Shown here: in pieces, positions 1 to 15,299 of the stretch
Numbering within the stretch: position 1 is the first letter of the stretch
How the letters are laid out: the number at the start of each line of letters is the position of its first letter
Position numbers and translations under genes: made by a program
The notes under the pieces: model-generated
What the model saw: only the letters and a program-made list of their open reading frames with translations
What the model was told of the DNA's origin: nothing
Database searches by the model: none
Assembly (NCBI GenBank): GCA_037074765.1
Contig: JBAMDO010000577.1
Coordinates: 186,001-250,000, forward strand
Direction of reading: 5' to 3'
Length of the DNA: 64,000 nucleotides
Origin: Mansonella perstans
Lineage: Eukaryota > Nematoda > Chromadorea > Rhabditida > Onchocercidae

Positions 1-3
1 TAG

Positions 4-83
4 GGAACAAATTTCATGGTACTGTATAATCAGAATAATGGAATTGATTCCCATTATTCTGATTATACTCTCAAGTTCGTTCC
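4..83. repeat. Long inverted repeat / hairpin
   Basis: The arms 24-41 and 51-68 are a perfect 18-bp inverted repeat (arm GTATAATCAGAATAATGG) separated by a 9-base loop. Outside these, the ends GGAAC (4-8) and GTTCC (79-83) also pair, with an imperfect stretch between, so the whole folds as one hairpin of about 80 nt. It could be a small palindromic transposon remnant or a hairpin RNA precursor; no coding gene overlaps it. The pairing is read directly from the sequence; any function is inference. Confidence 0.7.
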
Positions 84-1333
84 ATTCATTGTTCAATGAT
101 TCTTTTGAACAAGTGGTAACGAATAGTGGTGCTTCAGTATGAGAGAGCTCGATGGAAATATTCTCGGATAGCTTTTGTGACTTCCCAAATAGTTTAATAT
201 GATATTTCTATCCTTCGATGATCGTGTAACCGTGTCCGTTCATTGTTAGCAATAATTGACATTGATTTGTTTCTGTATTTTCAGTCTCAAGAACTGTTTG
301 AAGTTGTTTCAGAAAGTGATTTCTGAATCACTTAGTAAGTTGTTTATTTGTTACTGAAGATAATGAAGCTTTTGTTACATTTGTTATATACTCCATATCA
401 TCATCAATCATGTAAAAAGGAAAAGCTCTCAAAGTTATTTATATGTCCTATTTAACTGAATCATCTTATTGAATGTAGATAGAGTGGGCCATTGAGCGAT
501 ACCAGACTAATTTATGATTAGTAAAAGTGTACATCTGAAAGGTATCAGATATCCAACCGAGGATCATTTATACCATCTGCATATAACTCCGTGATAACAA
601 TATTCTGTGATTGCAACATGGTTGATGTGTGATCGGATTCCATTAAATATAATATAAATTGTAAGTTAGGGACGGATCTATCATATTTAATAATTATTAT
701 TTAAGTATTCCTTAATTTATTCGCTTTAATGAAAGTGCTACGCACAATTTATATGTTACACGCTCGATTAAGTGTTATTATCATTAACCACAAACAAAAC
801 TTTATTAGGTTCGGCATTAGTTATCACTTCTTCATCATTGCAGTGGTATCCCCTGTTAATATAATTGTTTATCGTTCAACCAGCCAACTAGCATGTATGT
901 CAGAGATTACTATCATTTTCATGGTCTTTGAGAAAAAACCCCATAAGCATATCGCGTTGCAACAAGCACAGCTCTCCCCTACTTCATTATACAGCATACT
1001 TTATAAACTGATATTAATGAAAACTTCAAGTTCGAAATTCTCTGTATTATTTTAACCAACTTAATGACTCAACATTACATTACGAGATAATATCTCCACG
1101 AATTATAAATGGCAAAATTCAGGATATTACAAAAGTTTATAATTGAATCACTGAGGCACAAAGACATTTGTTTCACCGTAACAGTTAGGAACATCAAAAT
1201 GTGAAAAACACTCTGGAATATAACAACTGCCTCTCGCTAAACATAATGGCTAACTAATTATGTATAAATTAATCTATATGGCAGGAAAAAGACTCCACTA
1301 GTTCATAATGTAAACAACGATGCATTCCATAAC
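84..1333. other. AT-rich intergenic sequence
   Basis: No recognisable gene. There is a splice-acceptor-like TATTTTCAG near 284 and a short open frame at 729-1055 whose predicted protein has no recognisable domain. Part of this stretch is presumably the 3' untranslated region and flank of the minus-strand ATP synthase gene that ends at 1334. Confidence 0.5.
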
Positions 1334-4687
<3,354 letters not shown>

Positions 4688-4704
4688 TTCACTGTTTTTA
4701 CTTT

Positions 4705-4714
4705 GCTGAAAATT
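4705..4714 (-). promoter_or_regulatory. Candidate spliced-leader (or 5' UTR intron) acceptor of atp-1
   Basis: On the minus strand the sequence GAATTTTCAG ends at 4706, about 20 bases before the ATG of exon 1. It matches the nematode 3' splice consensus and no coding exon lies upstream, so it is a likely trans-splice site. This is inference from position and consensus only. Confidence 0.45.
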
Positions 4715-6004
4715 CATTCATAGATGAAAAATGGCTCCAAACAAATCAAATTAATAATTTGGAACGATTTCACTAAATTTATTAAACGAGCAAACTGCGA
4801 AGAAATAACTTTAATAGCAGTGATTAACTGATACAAATATCATATATCTAGCTGATGATATTCTCATGCTAAAAATACAACTATACAAATTAAAATGTCC
4901 AATTTATTATTTCAATTGATCACTTCGCCGTCCCTCTATCCACAACCTCAGTACAACCACCATCTACAGCAATACTCACATACCAGGAATTACCGAATAT
5001 TATCCGGCCTTGGTAGTAGCTATTATGAAATGGATGGTCTCTTGTCATAATAATTAGTATCATTATGATGCCAGATACACTTACTCACAGCACTAGCATG
5101 TATTCCTTTAGACATACATAGAATCTGTATGCGACAAATAGCATTATCATATTAGCAATTTAAAGAGGATAATTAATGTAAATATGAGTCAGTTACCGTT
5201 AAGTTATATTACATTTAACTATGCTAGATGCAAGTTATGAAAATGTTCCCAGGATTATTTTAATTTAATTACAGATTCAACTGAATTTATGATTCATATA
5301 CAATTAGTCAGTATCGGAATCATCAAAGCTAATCACAACAAACAAATCATTGAATAAATGATGTAAAGTTATACACTGCTCCAATAAAACCTACACAGAA
5401 TACAGCAAAAAAAAGAAACAACATAAACACATAATGAGTGTACGTGGACGATTTTATTCTCCTGTTAATTTATAGACCGGTTTCTACATATGGGACCGGT
5501 TCTTGTACATCAGTTATGTCATCCTTGGACTTGTAAATATTTTCACAACATCTTTGTATTTTTAGCTAAAAATAAGAATGCCTGTACGTTTATGAGAAAA
5601 CTTTGAAGAACTTGAAGTAAGAAAGACGTAAGAAACGTGAAAAAGACGTACATCCTTTTTCTTCTTTTTTTTTTAATGATAATAATGAATGCAAAAAAAT
5701 TGCAGGAAGTGAGAGAGGTATGCATCATGTGAGGCTTAAATAGGGTTAGGATCCGAATTGCCAACAATACTCATATCTGCGCGCTATTACAAGTCTTGAA
5801 TTGATGTGTTTGATGATGGGATCATTTTGTTAGTAAATCGGAAGAGTATCAGTTTATTAGAGCCTAGCTCTTGGCTAGCCTAGCTGTCATAGTGCTTTAG
5901 TCCTTCTGTCTCTTTTGTCTTATTGTTGGCTGGCTTTATTTGGATTTGATAGATAGGAAGATACTGATGAGTGTTTCCCATTGCAGTGCTGTATTGTATT
6001 AATG
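4715..6004. other. Shared upstream region between atp-1 and rab-8
   Basis: About 1.3 kb of AT-rich sequence between two divergent genes. I found no coding exon with family similarity. It should hold the promoters of both genes, but no specific element can be named from sequence alone. Confidence 0.5.
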
Positions 6005-6013
6005 AATTTGCAG
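6005..6013 (+). promoter_or_regulatory. Candidate spliced-leader (or UTR intron) acceptor of rab-8
   Basis: AATTTGCAG ends at 6013, 41 bases before the rab-8 ATG at 6055. It fits a nematode acceptor, and no coding exon precedes it. Confidence 0.4.
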
Positions 6014-6054
6014 AAGTAAAAGATTCCGTTAATTTAAAGTGTCAACAAATACCA

Positions 6055-7703
6055 ATGGCTAAATCTTACGATTATCTCTTCAAGGTTCTTATTGTTATCA
6101 TTGATTTCTTATTGTTATCATTAATTCTTACTGTTATCATTGATTAATTCAAAATATGATCCAGAGTTCAGTTAGTTAAAGTATCGCGATGTGTTTTATG
6201 CTGGAATCGGATCCTTAATAAAATACGGATAATTTACTTCCAATGCGCTATTGACAGCATCAACGGGATGTTAGGGCTAATCAAAAGACTCTGAGGAAAA
6301 GTCTGAAAATTCTAACTTCTATCCATTCCTTGTTTATGTTGGATTCTTTAATGATTATAGATAAACTTACCATTTTTATTAGAAAGAAATCAAATTTAAA
6401 AATATCCTAAATGAATAATAAGTCGTGCCTTGCTAGCCAATGAATCTAATTTGTTCTATTCTTTTAAGCTGCTTCTAATTGGAGATTCTGGTGTTGGGAA
6501 GACATGTGTTCTGTTTCGATTTTCGGACGATTCATTCAATAATTCATTCATCTCCACTATCGGTAACTATTTCTTCATGTTGTTCTTAATTTATATCGAG
6601 ATAGTGCTATGTTGGTGATTCTTCAGAGGGATAAATATTTAAGGTATTGATTTCAAGATACGGACCATAGAATTGGAAGGAAAAAAAATCAAACTGCAAA
6701 TATGGTATGTCTTCTTGTATTTCCATGCATAAGATTTTATCACCTGTTCAGAATCTCATTATCAAGTTTTTTTCATATGAATTTCTTAATTTAATCGCTT
6801 CCAGTTTATCTATTCATCCATCGCAGTAAATAAATATCTCTGTTGTTTCTTTTGGATCTATTACTCAAATACTTTTTCCAGGGATACCGCTGGTCAGGAA
6901 CGTTTTAGAACAATTACGACCGCTTACTATCGAGGAGCTATGGTATGGTTGCACTTATACTTTTCCAAAACTTCATTTATAAAAAAAACTTCAAATCATA
7001 TCTTGCTAACTGAATATTTAAAAAAAAGAAAAAAAAAGTAATTTGAAGGGGATTATGCTGGTATACGATATAACAAATGAGAAATCATTCGATAATATAA
7101 AAAATTGGATTCGAAATATCGAAGAACATGCATCATCGGATGTGGATCGAATGATTATCGGTAATAAATGTGATGTTGAAGAAAGGAGACAGGTATCACG
7201 AGAACGTGGTGAACAGGTTATCAACTTTCTCATTATTGCTTTGCTATTGAGTATTTTTGGTGAGCTTTTTGAACCAGCGAGGAAATACACGAGAATATCT
7301 GAGTTAAGATTCATTTTGAGCGGTTAAAACATTGCTGTGCAGGAAAAAGTAATCGTCATACAAATTACATCTAGATGAGCAATATTCTTATGCGAAGAAG
7401 ATTAGAATTACAAATGTTGAGTGGGCCAACATAATATCTGATTCATTATTAAAAAAGCTTTTGAAAAACCACATGTCTGTGTTATAGTTGGCTATAGAAT
7501 ATGGTACGAAATTCATGGAAACATCGGCCAAAGCCAATATCAATGTGGAGGAAGCCTTCTTCACATTAGCCCGTGACATAAAATTGAAAACAGAACGTGC
7601 ATCACAACAGAACACTACGCAAAATACTGGTCGAATAACGGTACACCAAGCACCGAGAAAGAGTTCTTCACTTTTTTCGGGATGGAGATGCTCACTTGTC
7701 TAG
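6055..7703 (+). CDS. rab-8: Small GTPase Rab8
   Basis: Rab8 GTPases direct post-Golgi vesicles to the plasma membrane and cilium. Six phase-consistent exons: 6055-6084, 6469-6562, 6644-6704, 6882-6942, 7049-7216 and 7488-7703, giving 209 aa. The start is set by exon 1, [10 protein letters not shown], which matches the conserved Rab8 N terminus. P-loop GDSGVGKT, switch [15 protein letters not shown], switch [22 protein letters not shown], then GNKCDV and ETSAKA: all guanine-nucleotide motifs are present. The effector segment and [10 protein letters not shown] are of Rab8 rather than Rab10 or Rab1 type. It ends GWRCSLV, a single-cysteine CaaX-like prenylation tail as in vertebrate Rab8. It is oriented away from atp-1 and towards tropomodulin. 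A decayed copy of the tail follows the stop codon. Confidence 0.96.
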
Positions 7704-7868
7704 TAGCAATCTTATCCTTTTGTTTTTTGTTATCATGACCACACTACAATGAAGCAGTTAACGGTGCATCGAGCATCGAGAAAGAGTTCTTCATTTTTTT
7801 CGGGATGGAGATACTCTTTTGTCTATTTGCAACTTATCCTTTTGTTTTTTGTTATCACAGCCAAACTA
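7627..7868 (+). repeat. Tandem duplication of the rab-8 last-exon tail
   Basis: The roughly 110 bases from about 7630 to 7735 (last coding codons, stop codon and start of the 3' UTR) recur at about 7750-7860, close to identical over long runs (for example AGAAAGAGTTCTTCA and CCTTTTGTTTTTTGTTATCA in both). In the second copy the prenylated cysteine codon TGC is TAC (Tyr) and the stop TAG is TAT. The copy lies in the 3' UTR of rab-8. Confidence 0.85.
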
Positions 7869-9885
7869 CACGAGATAATTAATTATTTTACTTAGAGATG
7901 CGGGTCTTCGTAATGCATTTCTTAACAAGAAATAGAAATGCCTTCCAACCCCTACTTTTCGTTTCAGATTATTGCATATTTTCAGCAATAGTTGCCATGA
8001 ATTCCAATTTATCTTCAAGTAGTGGGTATTCTAGTTCTTTTAATTTAGGGTGTTTGAAACGTGTAATGCATAGAAATATTACCTGTATTTCCTGGTCTCT
8101 CCAATTTTTTTAACGTTTGAGCAATTCTTTATAGCCATTGCATCTTCCTGACTAGATTTTAAATGTTTCGAAAGCTTTTATTGTAAATAACGCGGAAAAC
8201 CCGATTGTTCCAGGAGTAGAACACTTGTTGTGAGTTCTCCTTGGAATAATCCCATAACTTCGATTTTCAAAGGTTATGGAAATTTTTCAGTAATACCTCT
8301 TCATGCAAAAAGAATCCAATCCACTGGACAATAGATAGTATCTGATAATAAAGCATGCTATATATTTAGCGTTAAAGTCACATTAATCATCTTTTCATCA
8401 TTAAGGTGAGCTAATCGTGAATAGCTAGACAATAGTTATAATGTTGTACAAATACAATGATCACTGCATTTGATTTTGTCATATTGAATATAACTTGTAT
8501 CTATATATAAATATTACTTCAAATTTACGCATTTCAAATTTCAACCAGTTTGAATTTTGCTTCACTTTTTTCTTTCAAACTTATTTGGCATTTGATAGTA
8601 TAAATTCACCTCATGGAATTAACAGTTATCTGAAGGATAATATCTACAATATCGGATATAAACTCAGGAAATTAGGCATAAAATGCGCGTAAAATATTAC
8701 CCAGGCAGCATAATCAAAATATCTTTGGTGCAACGAGTACCATGACATATCATCGAAGAGTCTATTGATAGGATTCATACGTACAGTTAGAATTCAGCAT
8801 ATACACAAATAATATAGCACAAAAAGGAGAATGCATTCCATGATACTTAAAAGTATAAAGAAAACAATTGGAAAACACAAAAGACTTGTGGCGTATTTAA
8901 GACATTTTTATTCATAAATATAAGAATGTTTTTTGTAATTTCACTGTTCAAAGAATTAAAATAATTTCTAAATCTACATAAGGGAAGATACAAGGTGGTA
9001 ACCGCCACTCTCGCTACAAGCTTAATAAAATGCAACATACAATATTAATGTTATTTATATATAAATATTATTTCAAGTATCCTTTGCAAAAAAAAAAATT
9101 CAACATAAAGTAAAGCATTTAGAAAATACAAAAACATCGCAACTAAATTATACAAAGCATCCAAAAGAAAGTTAATTTTTTGCCGAATTATAATACGAAG
9201 ATAAAATACTGGCTATTTTAACCCTTATAATCACAATGGGAGCTTATGTGACTAGCAAGGACCACAGCGAATTTTGCAGCGAAAAAATAATTTAACGAGG
9301 TGTATATGAAAATGTACAACTCTAAACAATTAAAAAAGATCTAAAAAAGCTCATATAAATAGAACAGGGATATATATATGTATCACTGTTGTTTCAGTGA
9401 AGCGTATGGATCTTACAAAGTGTGAGCAAAGAATACTATGAATCAAATTGAGGCTAATTCAGAGTTTCTAAAATTGGGTATTATGTAGTTCAAAATACAA
9501 GTTGCTAAGCCGTAAAAGAAAATGTACATTCAATTTAAAAGGAATAAAATAATCATATACCCGGACTCCCCAACTTTTTGCACCTCACTAAATTCGAAAA
9601 TAAAACATGTGTTCACAGTTCGCATTTAAATTAATTAAGAAAATAATACAATAAAACAGATTAGCAAGTGAACTATTAAAAAGTCACAGTGCCAATCGTT
9701 TATTCTTTTCTTGATTAATTATTTTCTTAACTAATTTGTTTAATTCATTCTCTAATCAAACTGTGAGCGGTTCAAAAATAAAGAAAATATCGAAGATGGT
9801 ACAATCCGAAAGCTTTTTAAAAGTTATCAAAACAAACATATGGAAGCATTCAGGCAGTCGGGAGTCTGCTGATTAATATCATTCA
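7869..9885. other. rab-8 and tropomodulin convergent 3' region
   Basis: AT-rich non-coding sequence between two convergent genes. A possible poly(A) signal AATAAA for rab-8 lies at 8347-8352. A short imperfect hairpin sits at 8203-8251. No other gene was recognised. Confidence 0.5.
8203..8251. repeat. Imperfect hairpin with arms of about 22 nt
   Basis: The left arm beginning GATTGTTCCAGGAG pairs with the right arm ending CTCCTTGGAATAATC across a 5-base loop, with a few mismatches and bulges. The arm length resembles a microRNA stem, but the loop is very short. It lies between convergent genes. Confidence 0.45.
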
Positions 9886-12800
9886 TCATTCCTGCTGTTC
9901 TTTACCTAGGCGTCGAAGTCGTACTGAAAACAAATTAATTTTCTTCGTTTATTAAACAAATTAATTTTTTTCGTTTATTAAATTTAACAATTCTGAATTT
10001 CAAACGAAGCAGTGTATGTGATATAGAGCTTACTAATGTTGATATTAGAACTTACGTCTTTCATAATTTCGTTCAAGGGCTTCCGAAACTCGATGACGTG
10101 CTTCCATTGATTGAAAGGATACTCCAACGCGTAGTAGTGATTCATTTTCCTCCACTGTAAGCATCATGTCCATTTCTATTTGATTTCCTAACACGCTTGC
10201 TCGCTGAAAAAAAAATGAGAAGTGTTGCCGGAAATGAATGATTTCAAATGAATTCAGTGTAAAGAAAAATGAACGAGTAAAAAAATAAATTAAGTTGGAG
10301 GCAGTGAAAACAGGTAAACTACCAGTGAAAAGAGAAGATGAATGTGAAGAAAAGGGAAAGTGAACAATGCGATTTCTTTACTTTTTCGTTTTCCCTCCAG
10401 GCAGTAATTCAAAATAGATGCTAAATTGATACAAGAAATAGCTGATTTTACTATTCGTGTTGCCAGCCTCTCGTAAAAAGAAGATTCATTCCAGTTCAAA
10501 ACCAGTGGAGCTGGCATAAATTTGAATGATCATGGAAAATAATACAATAATCCGAGAACTATCAACTACATTTGATGGTGTCACGCAGTTTGATGGTGTT
10601 AAACTTTATGTTATTGCAAAACAGTTTGCTATACAACTTATAACGAAAAAAGCTATGGTAATAAGTGAAAGTAGCCACCAACAAGGAACAAACCTGAAAA
10701 AAGCTGAGAACAGTAGTTTTTTCAGGTTTTATTTTTTTCCGCTTCTTGCAAAACTTTCGAGAAAATAAAACGAAAAAAATCACCTGATTTTCAGCATGAA
10801 ATTCGGTTAGATTTTGAGTGACGAGTGTAGCACGTAGTAATTTTGCCAATAATTCCGGCGTTATAAAATTCGATTCAACGTTTAAAACGCGCAATGATGA
10901 AGATTTTTCTAACAATTCAACCAGACCCTAAAGAGTATTTAAGGGTAGAATTCAGTTGTGATTTCTTTTAATGAAAATCGACTGTAGGAAATTTTAGAAT
11001 ATTAACTAGTAATATATCATAAAATAGAATACTTATAGCATATAAAAATTATCGGAAATTACGATAAAAGTTGAAGGAATTGAAGGAAAATATAGATGTT
11101 GTGAGGAAGGAAGCATTAATGGACGCGTTCGAAGAGACGAAGATGTGGTAGATGAGTTAAGATTCAGATCCATAAGTAGATAGTACAACAGCTCTATCAA
11201 CAGCAATTTTAACGCTTTTCTTCAGTTGTGCACACTCTTTTATGGCGTTTTCTGAAGCCGCTGTAAGCCTCTGTAATTACGTTGTCTATCTCTTTGTCAA
11301 TCGTGGCGTCCGAGAAAATGATACTTTCTAAATAATTCAAATGGCGGACTGTCTTACGCTTTGAATCTTCTGTGGTGATCTGTAGAGTATGGTATGCAGC
11401 TTGTGATGCAGGTTGATTTGAGAACTTGGAGGCAGAAGACAGCGCCAGACATTCCAGGTATATTCCATTTGTTAAAGGAACGGGCAATGTTGTTTTTTGT
11501 TTTGGTATTCGGCTGTCTTCTTTATGTTCATTTCCAGCCTAAAGAATCGGCAGCCTCCACAAAGCAAGGTATAGAGCCGCTTCGGTGTTAGCAATTAGGG
11601 GACATCAGCAAAGATCGTTCTAAACTTATGACCTATAAAGCTATACAAGGAAATTCTATTACTTCGGTTCAGTGGCCATTATATTCACCTGAATGCAATG
11701 GTCACTGGCGACAAATGCTTTTCACCAAAATACGACTGTCTTCAATGCATTTTTTGGATAAAAATTTCAACGACTGCTTTAGTATCAAATCTCTTAGCGT
11801 GAATCTTTAGTTGTTTTAGACTGAATAAGTTGCCTCATTACAGTAGCGGATTATGTCGAGGTCTGCCGTAACTATTTGTAGCATCATGCTGAAGAAAACT
11901 GTGAATAAAATTGGTGCAAGAATACAACTGTTTACACCATTAATTATTGAGAAACAGTAGCATATCTGATTTGACCGCGCTGATTTTCATATAACAGGAT
12001 GATCATTTTGAGGAATTTAAGGGAAGACATCCTAATCATTTCAAGATATGCCATAAGCCATTTCTACTCACATGATCAAAATGATGTGGTCAACAACGGT
12101 TACACAGAGTCTTCTGTCATGATCAAAATGATGAGGTCAACGAAGATTACATAGAGTCCTTTGTTTTGTTCTCTATATTTCTCTTGTAGTGGTCTGAGAA
12201 TGAATACCGTGCCGGAGGTATCCCTAATAAATCTGAAGAGACTTAGGTAGAAGGTCAAAAGCGGAGATTAATCTGTTTAAAAGTATACTTGCACTAATTT
12301 TTTCAGCGATAGAGAAAGTCATACATCGACAGAGTTTGAACAGTGTGATCGAAAACTGATGGTAATTCGCATTGTCTCCAATAACTTATGAAATTTGGCA
12401 ATAACTTATGAAACATTTTATAATAACTTATGAAAATTTGGAGTATTTGATTGCCATGCTTCCAGACTTTGCCCGCTTCACCTGTTTTATAGCCTTAAGA
12501 GTCTCCTGCATTTTGTGGAGTGTATCTAGTCCTGTTTTTATCGTTCTTTGAGCTATTTGCCGAACTGCCGAATCTTAGCGCTGATGAGAGCTTGGAAGAC
12601 CATTTATTTAGGATGGAGGTTTTATCCGTAGGAAGGAAATAGCGATCCGCGCTAAATAGAAAGCTTTCGGTTTGATGTGCACTGTTTTCAAGCTTCATAG
12701 AATCCTCTTTAGTAATCCAAATTTACGCGTAATTGAGTCTTTTCTACTACATTAAGCCACCATTTACTTTGGCAGTTTCTGCTGAAGTATGTGCTCAATG

Positions 12801-15279
12801 AAAAACTGCCTTTTTAACATCGAAGATGGCTGGAAAAGATGCGTAAGTGAACAATTCTCTCTTTTCTAACAAATTCTGCATCTCTTAATCTTCGTTAAAC
12901 TTTAAACTGGTCTCTCGTTTTCTTTGAAAAAAATCCCAAGTATTTGTAAGATACCAGAACATTTTGGTAGAGATTCTGTGGTAGGATTTTCAAGTCTGTT
13001 CGTAAGATTTTTTGGGAATTATTTTTCGCTGCAACTGTATGAAGTTTCTTAACTTTAATCTCCTTCGTAGGAGAATCACCGCTTAAGTTTGAGCTTGAAA
13101 GGAAGATTAAGTTAGCAATGTAGCAGACGGTGTCTGCCTGACATCTAGCACTAATATGTTTCAGCACTTTACACAATTCCACTTACTGAACCTAATTTGC
13201 TCATAGACTAACAAATATTGCACAGTAAACACATGCATAATGGAAGAAAAAAAGAGCACTTACTCTAGCTTCTTGATCAGAAATAGCAGTATTAGCCAGT
13301 GATAACTTTTTAATATGCTTGCTAGCACAAGAGGCTTTAATGAGAGCCTTGATACGCTCCTTCGATATTCGCTTCATGTTGTTAATATTTACTTCGGTCA
13401 CCATTTCATCGTTTGCTTCAAGTTTCCTGTAATTTAAAATCCAGTTCTCATCTAAACACAGATTCAAATAAATCTCTATTATGAAATCCTCCAATGTCTG
13501 AAGGGTCAACTTACTTGATGCAGTCATCAACATCCGTTTCATTTTCTGGTTCTTCCGGAAGAATCTTCGATTGGGAACCCCTGATGACACCAGTGAATGT
13601 GGTCCCTGTTGTTTCATCCTGACCTTTACCCTGTAATTTGGGCAAGAACGCAGTTTCAAGTTCCTCATTGATGAAATGGTGAAAAAAAAACAAGCCATTT
13701 CAAGAAAAATCAAGAGAACAGACAAACCAACAGAATTAACTTATTAGATACAGAAAATAACTGAACGATACTTCCTCACTTTCTTACATAAAAGTACAAC
13801 TTTCTAAATTAGCAGTGTTATTTAAGTACTTTGTATCCCGCATTATCTTAACTCAATTCACTTAAAAATCGAAGCTTTAGAAACTAAATGTAGAAGTGAA
13901 AATTGAAGGAAATTATTTTATAAAGTTTATAAGATTCTTGATTAGCGTAACACTAATCATACCCGTCGTTCGTTTCACCACTGAGAAAATGGGTTAAGAT
14001 TGTCAGCAATGAAAATTTCAGCGCTGAATGATGAATGTGATCAATTACGACTTAACCTTATGCATAAGTTGGTTAATTTTTCGCCGAAAAGATATTGGGC
14101 AATGCAAAATTGCCGGAATACGGTAAGCATTTGTTAGGATTCGCAAATAATAATAGCATAAGAAACCTTCAGAGCATTGTAATACTGAGACTGGTTGAGC
14201 AAATTGTGCATTCCAAGAATACCAGCTAAATCAACGAGATCTTTCTCGGGTGCTTCATGCAGTGCTTCATTCAAATCGTCCTCATCATCATCCAAATCCA
14301 ATTCTATTGGCATTTCCATTTTGCCAGATTTTTTATCACTACTCTCTTTTGGCTCATAAATTTTTCCTACAACAAAATGAAACTTTAGTTCATTTCTACA
14401 GTAATGCCTGCTTAGCAAAACAGAAATTTGGCTTCGAGGAAGGGAGGATATTTAGTGAATTGGCAGTCAGAAACAGAATGAGAGTGGCGTAGTCTGTAAA
14501 AGTTTTCGCAAAAAAAGGAAAAACAATACCTTTCGATATTTTCTTTTCACTATCGGTGAGTATTTTACAAACATTCCTCTCATTGCGTTTCAAAAACATT
14601 ACGAACAATTTACCAACTACTCAGATTTAAAACAGAAACGTGTAATCAGCATTAGATTATACATTTGAATGATTAACCTCGTTTAATTCCTGGGCTAAAA
14701 GGTACCCATTCTTCCCAGTCTTCCTCCTGTTTTGCGCTTTCCTCGAGGAATAACAACAGTTTATCCCTTTGATAAGGTCCGGTTGGTTGTTTGCTGGTTT
14801 GGTTGCGACATCGTTGTGATGGTGGAAGTAAGGAATTCTGAAAAAAATTGGTGCTCTCAAAAAAGTACAAATGCACTTTGAACAAATAGTATTGCGAAAA
14901 TGATGCCGGAGGCTGCATGATAAATAGTATAAACACTATGCAACATAAATGTTTAATCACTAAAGCTTATTAGATACTTATACTTATTAGTATTAGATAT
15001 ACTTATTAGGTATATATTTTTTTACAAAGTTATAATAGACTAAGTGTTAATCATCTCTCAAATAATCAATGAAATAAATTAAAGATATAAAAATTACTTA
15101 CATCAGGATCGAAATCACTATTAAGATCTTCGAGTTCTTCAGGCGATAATTTGGACAGCAATCCCTCTAAATCAGCATCATCCAGATCTCGCAGCTCTTT
15201 GCTAAAGATTTTTGGTCCAGCAGTACCAACTTTGGTGCGAGCTGCCGGTGCAATTATTCTAGTTTCTTCCGAATAGTAA
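9886..15279 (-). CDS. unc-94: Tropomodulin (5' end not found)
   Basis: Tropomodulin caps actin filament pointed ends together with tropomyosin, in muscle and cell cortex. Eight phase-consistent exons (5' to 3'): 15102-15279, 14678-14837, 14167-14366, 13515-13630, 13264-13426, 10784-10927, 10056-10203 and 9886-9923, about 381 aa. Motifs in order: LRDLDDADLEGLLSKLSPEE (tropomyosin-binding and first actin-capping region), DFDPDNSLLPPSQR, GPYQRDKLLLFLEE, EEWVPFSPGIKRG, EKDLVDLAGILGMHNLLNQS, EVNINNMKRIS, then leucine-rich repeats (KLSLANTAISDQEARGLVEL, LNVESNFITPELLAKLL, LTEFHAENQ) and a basic tail RLRLRRLGKEQQE. The first listed exon starts at an acceptor in phase 2, so at least one upstream start exon is missing; an in-frame ATG at 15297-15299 lies in T-rich acceptor-like sequence and is not convincing. 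The intron 10928-13263 holds a LINE relic in the same orientation. Confidence 0.92.
11110..12960 (-). mobile_element. Decayed LINE (non-LTR retrotransposon) in a tropomodulin intron
   Basis: Read on the minus strand in broken frames, this shows pieces of a LINE reverse transcriptase in the right order: TDKTSILNKWSSKLSSALRF (12.6 kb, upstream region), then GTVFILRPLQEKYREQNKGL and YVIFVDL (12.2 kb), a stretch ending ILAPILFTVFFSMML (11.9 kb, like the conserved GVKQGCVLAPTLFS region), and IIFSDATIDKEIDNV (11.3 kb, near the end of the RT). Many stops and frameshifts show it is dead. A piece of about 45 bases around CAAAATGATG is duplicated at 12077 and 12121. The closest family in memory is the RTE/BovB-like group, but the family call is tentative. 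It lies in the sense direction of the host gene. Confidence 0.75.
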
Positions 15280-15299
15280 CTTAAAAAAAATAAAGGCAT

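Noticed and set aside
6430..6468. Upstream extension of rab-8 exon 2 as a start
   Set aside because: It has no ATG and is T-rich acceptor sequence; exon 1 at 6055 supplies the conserved [10 protein letters not shown] start.
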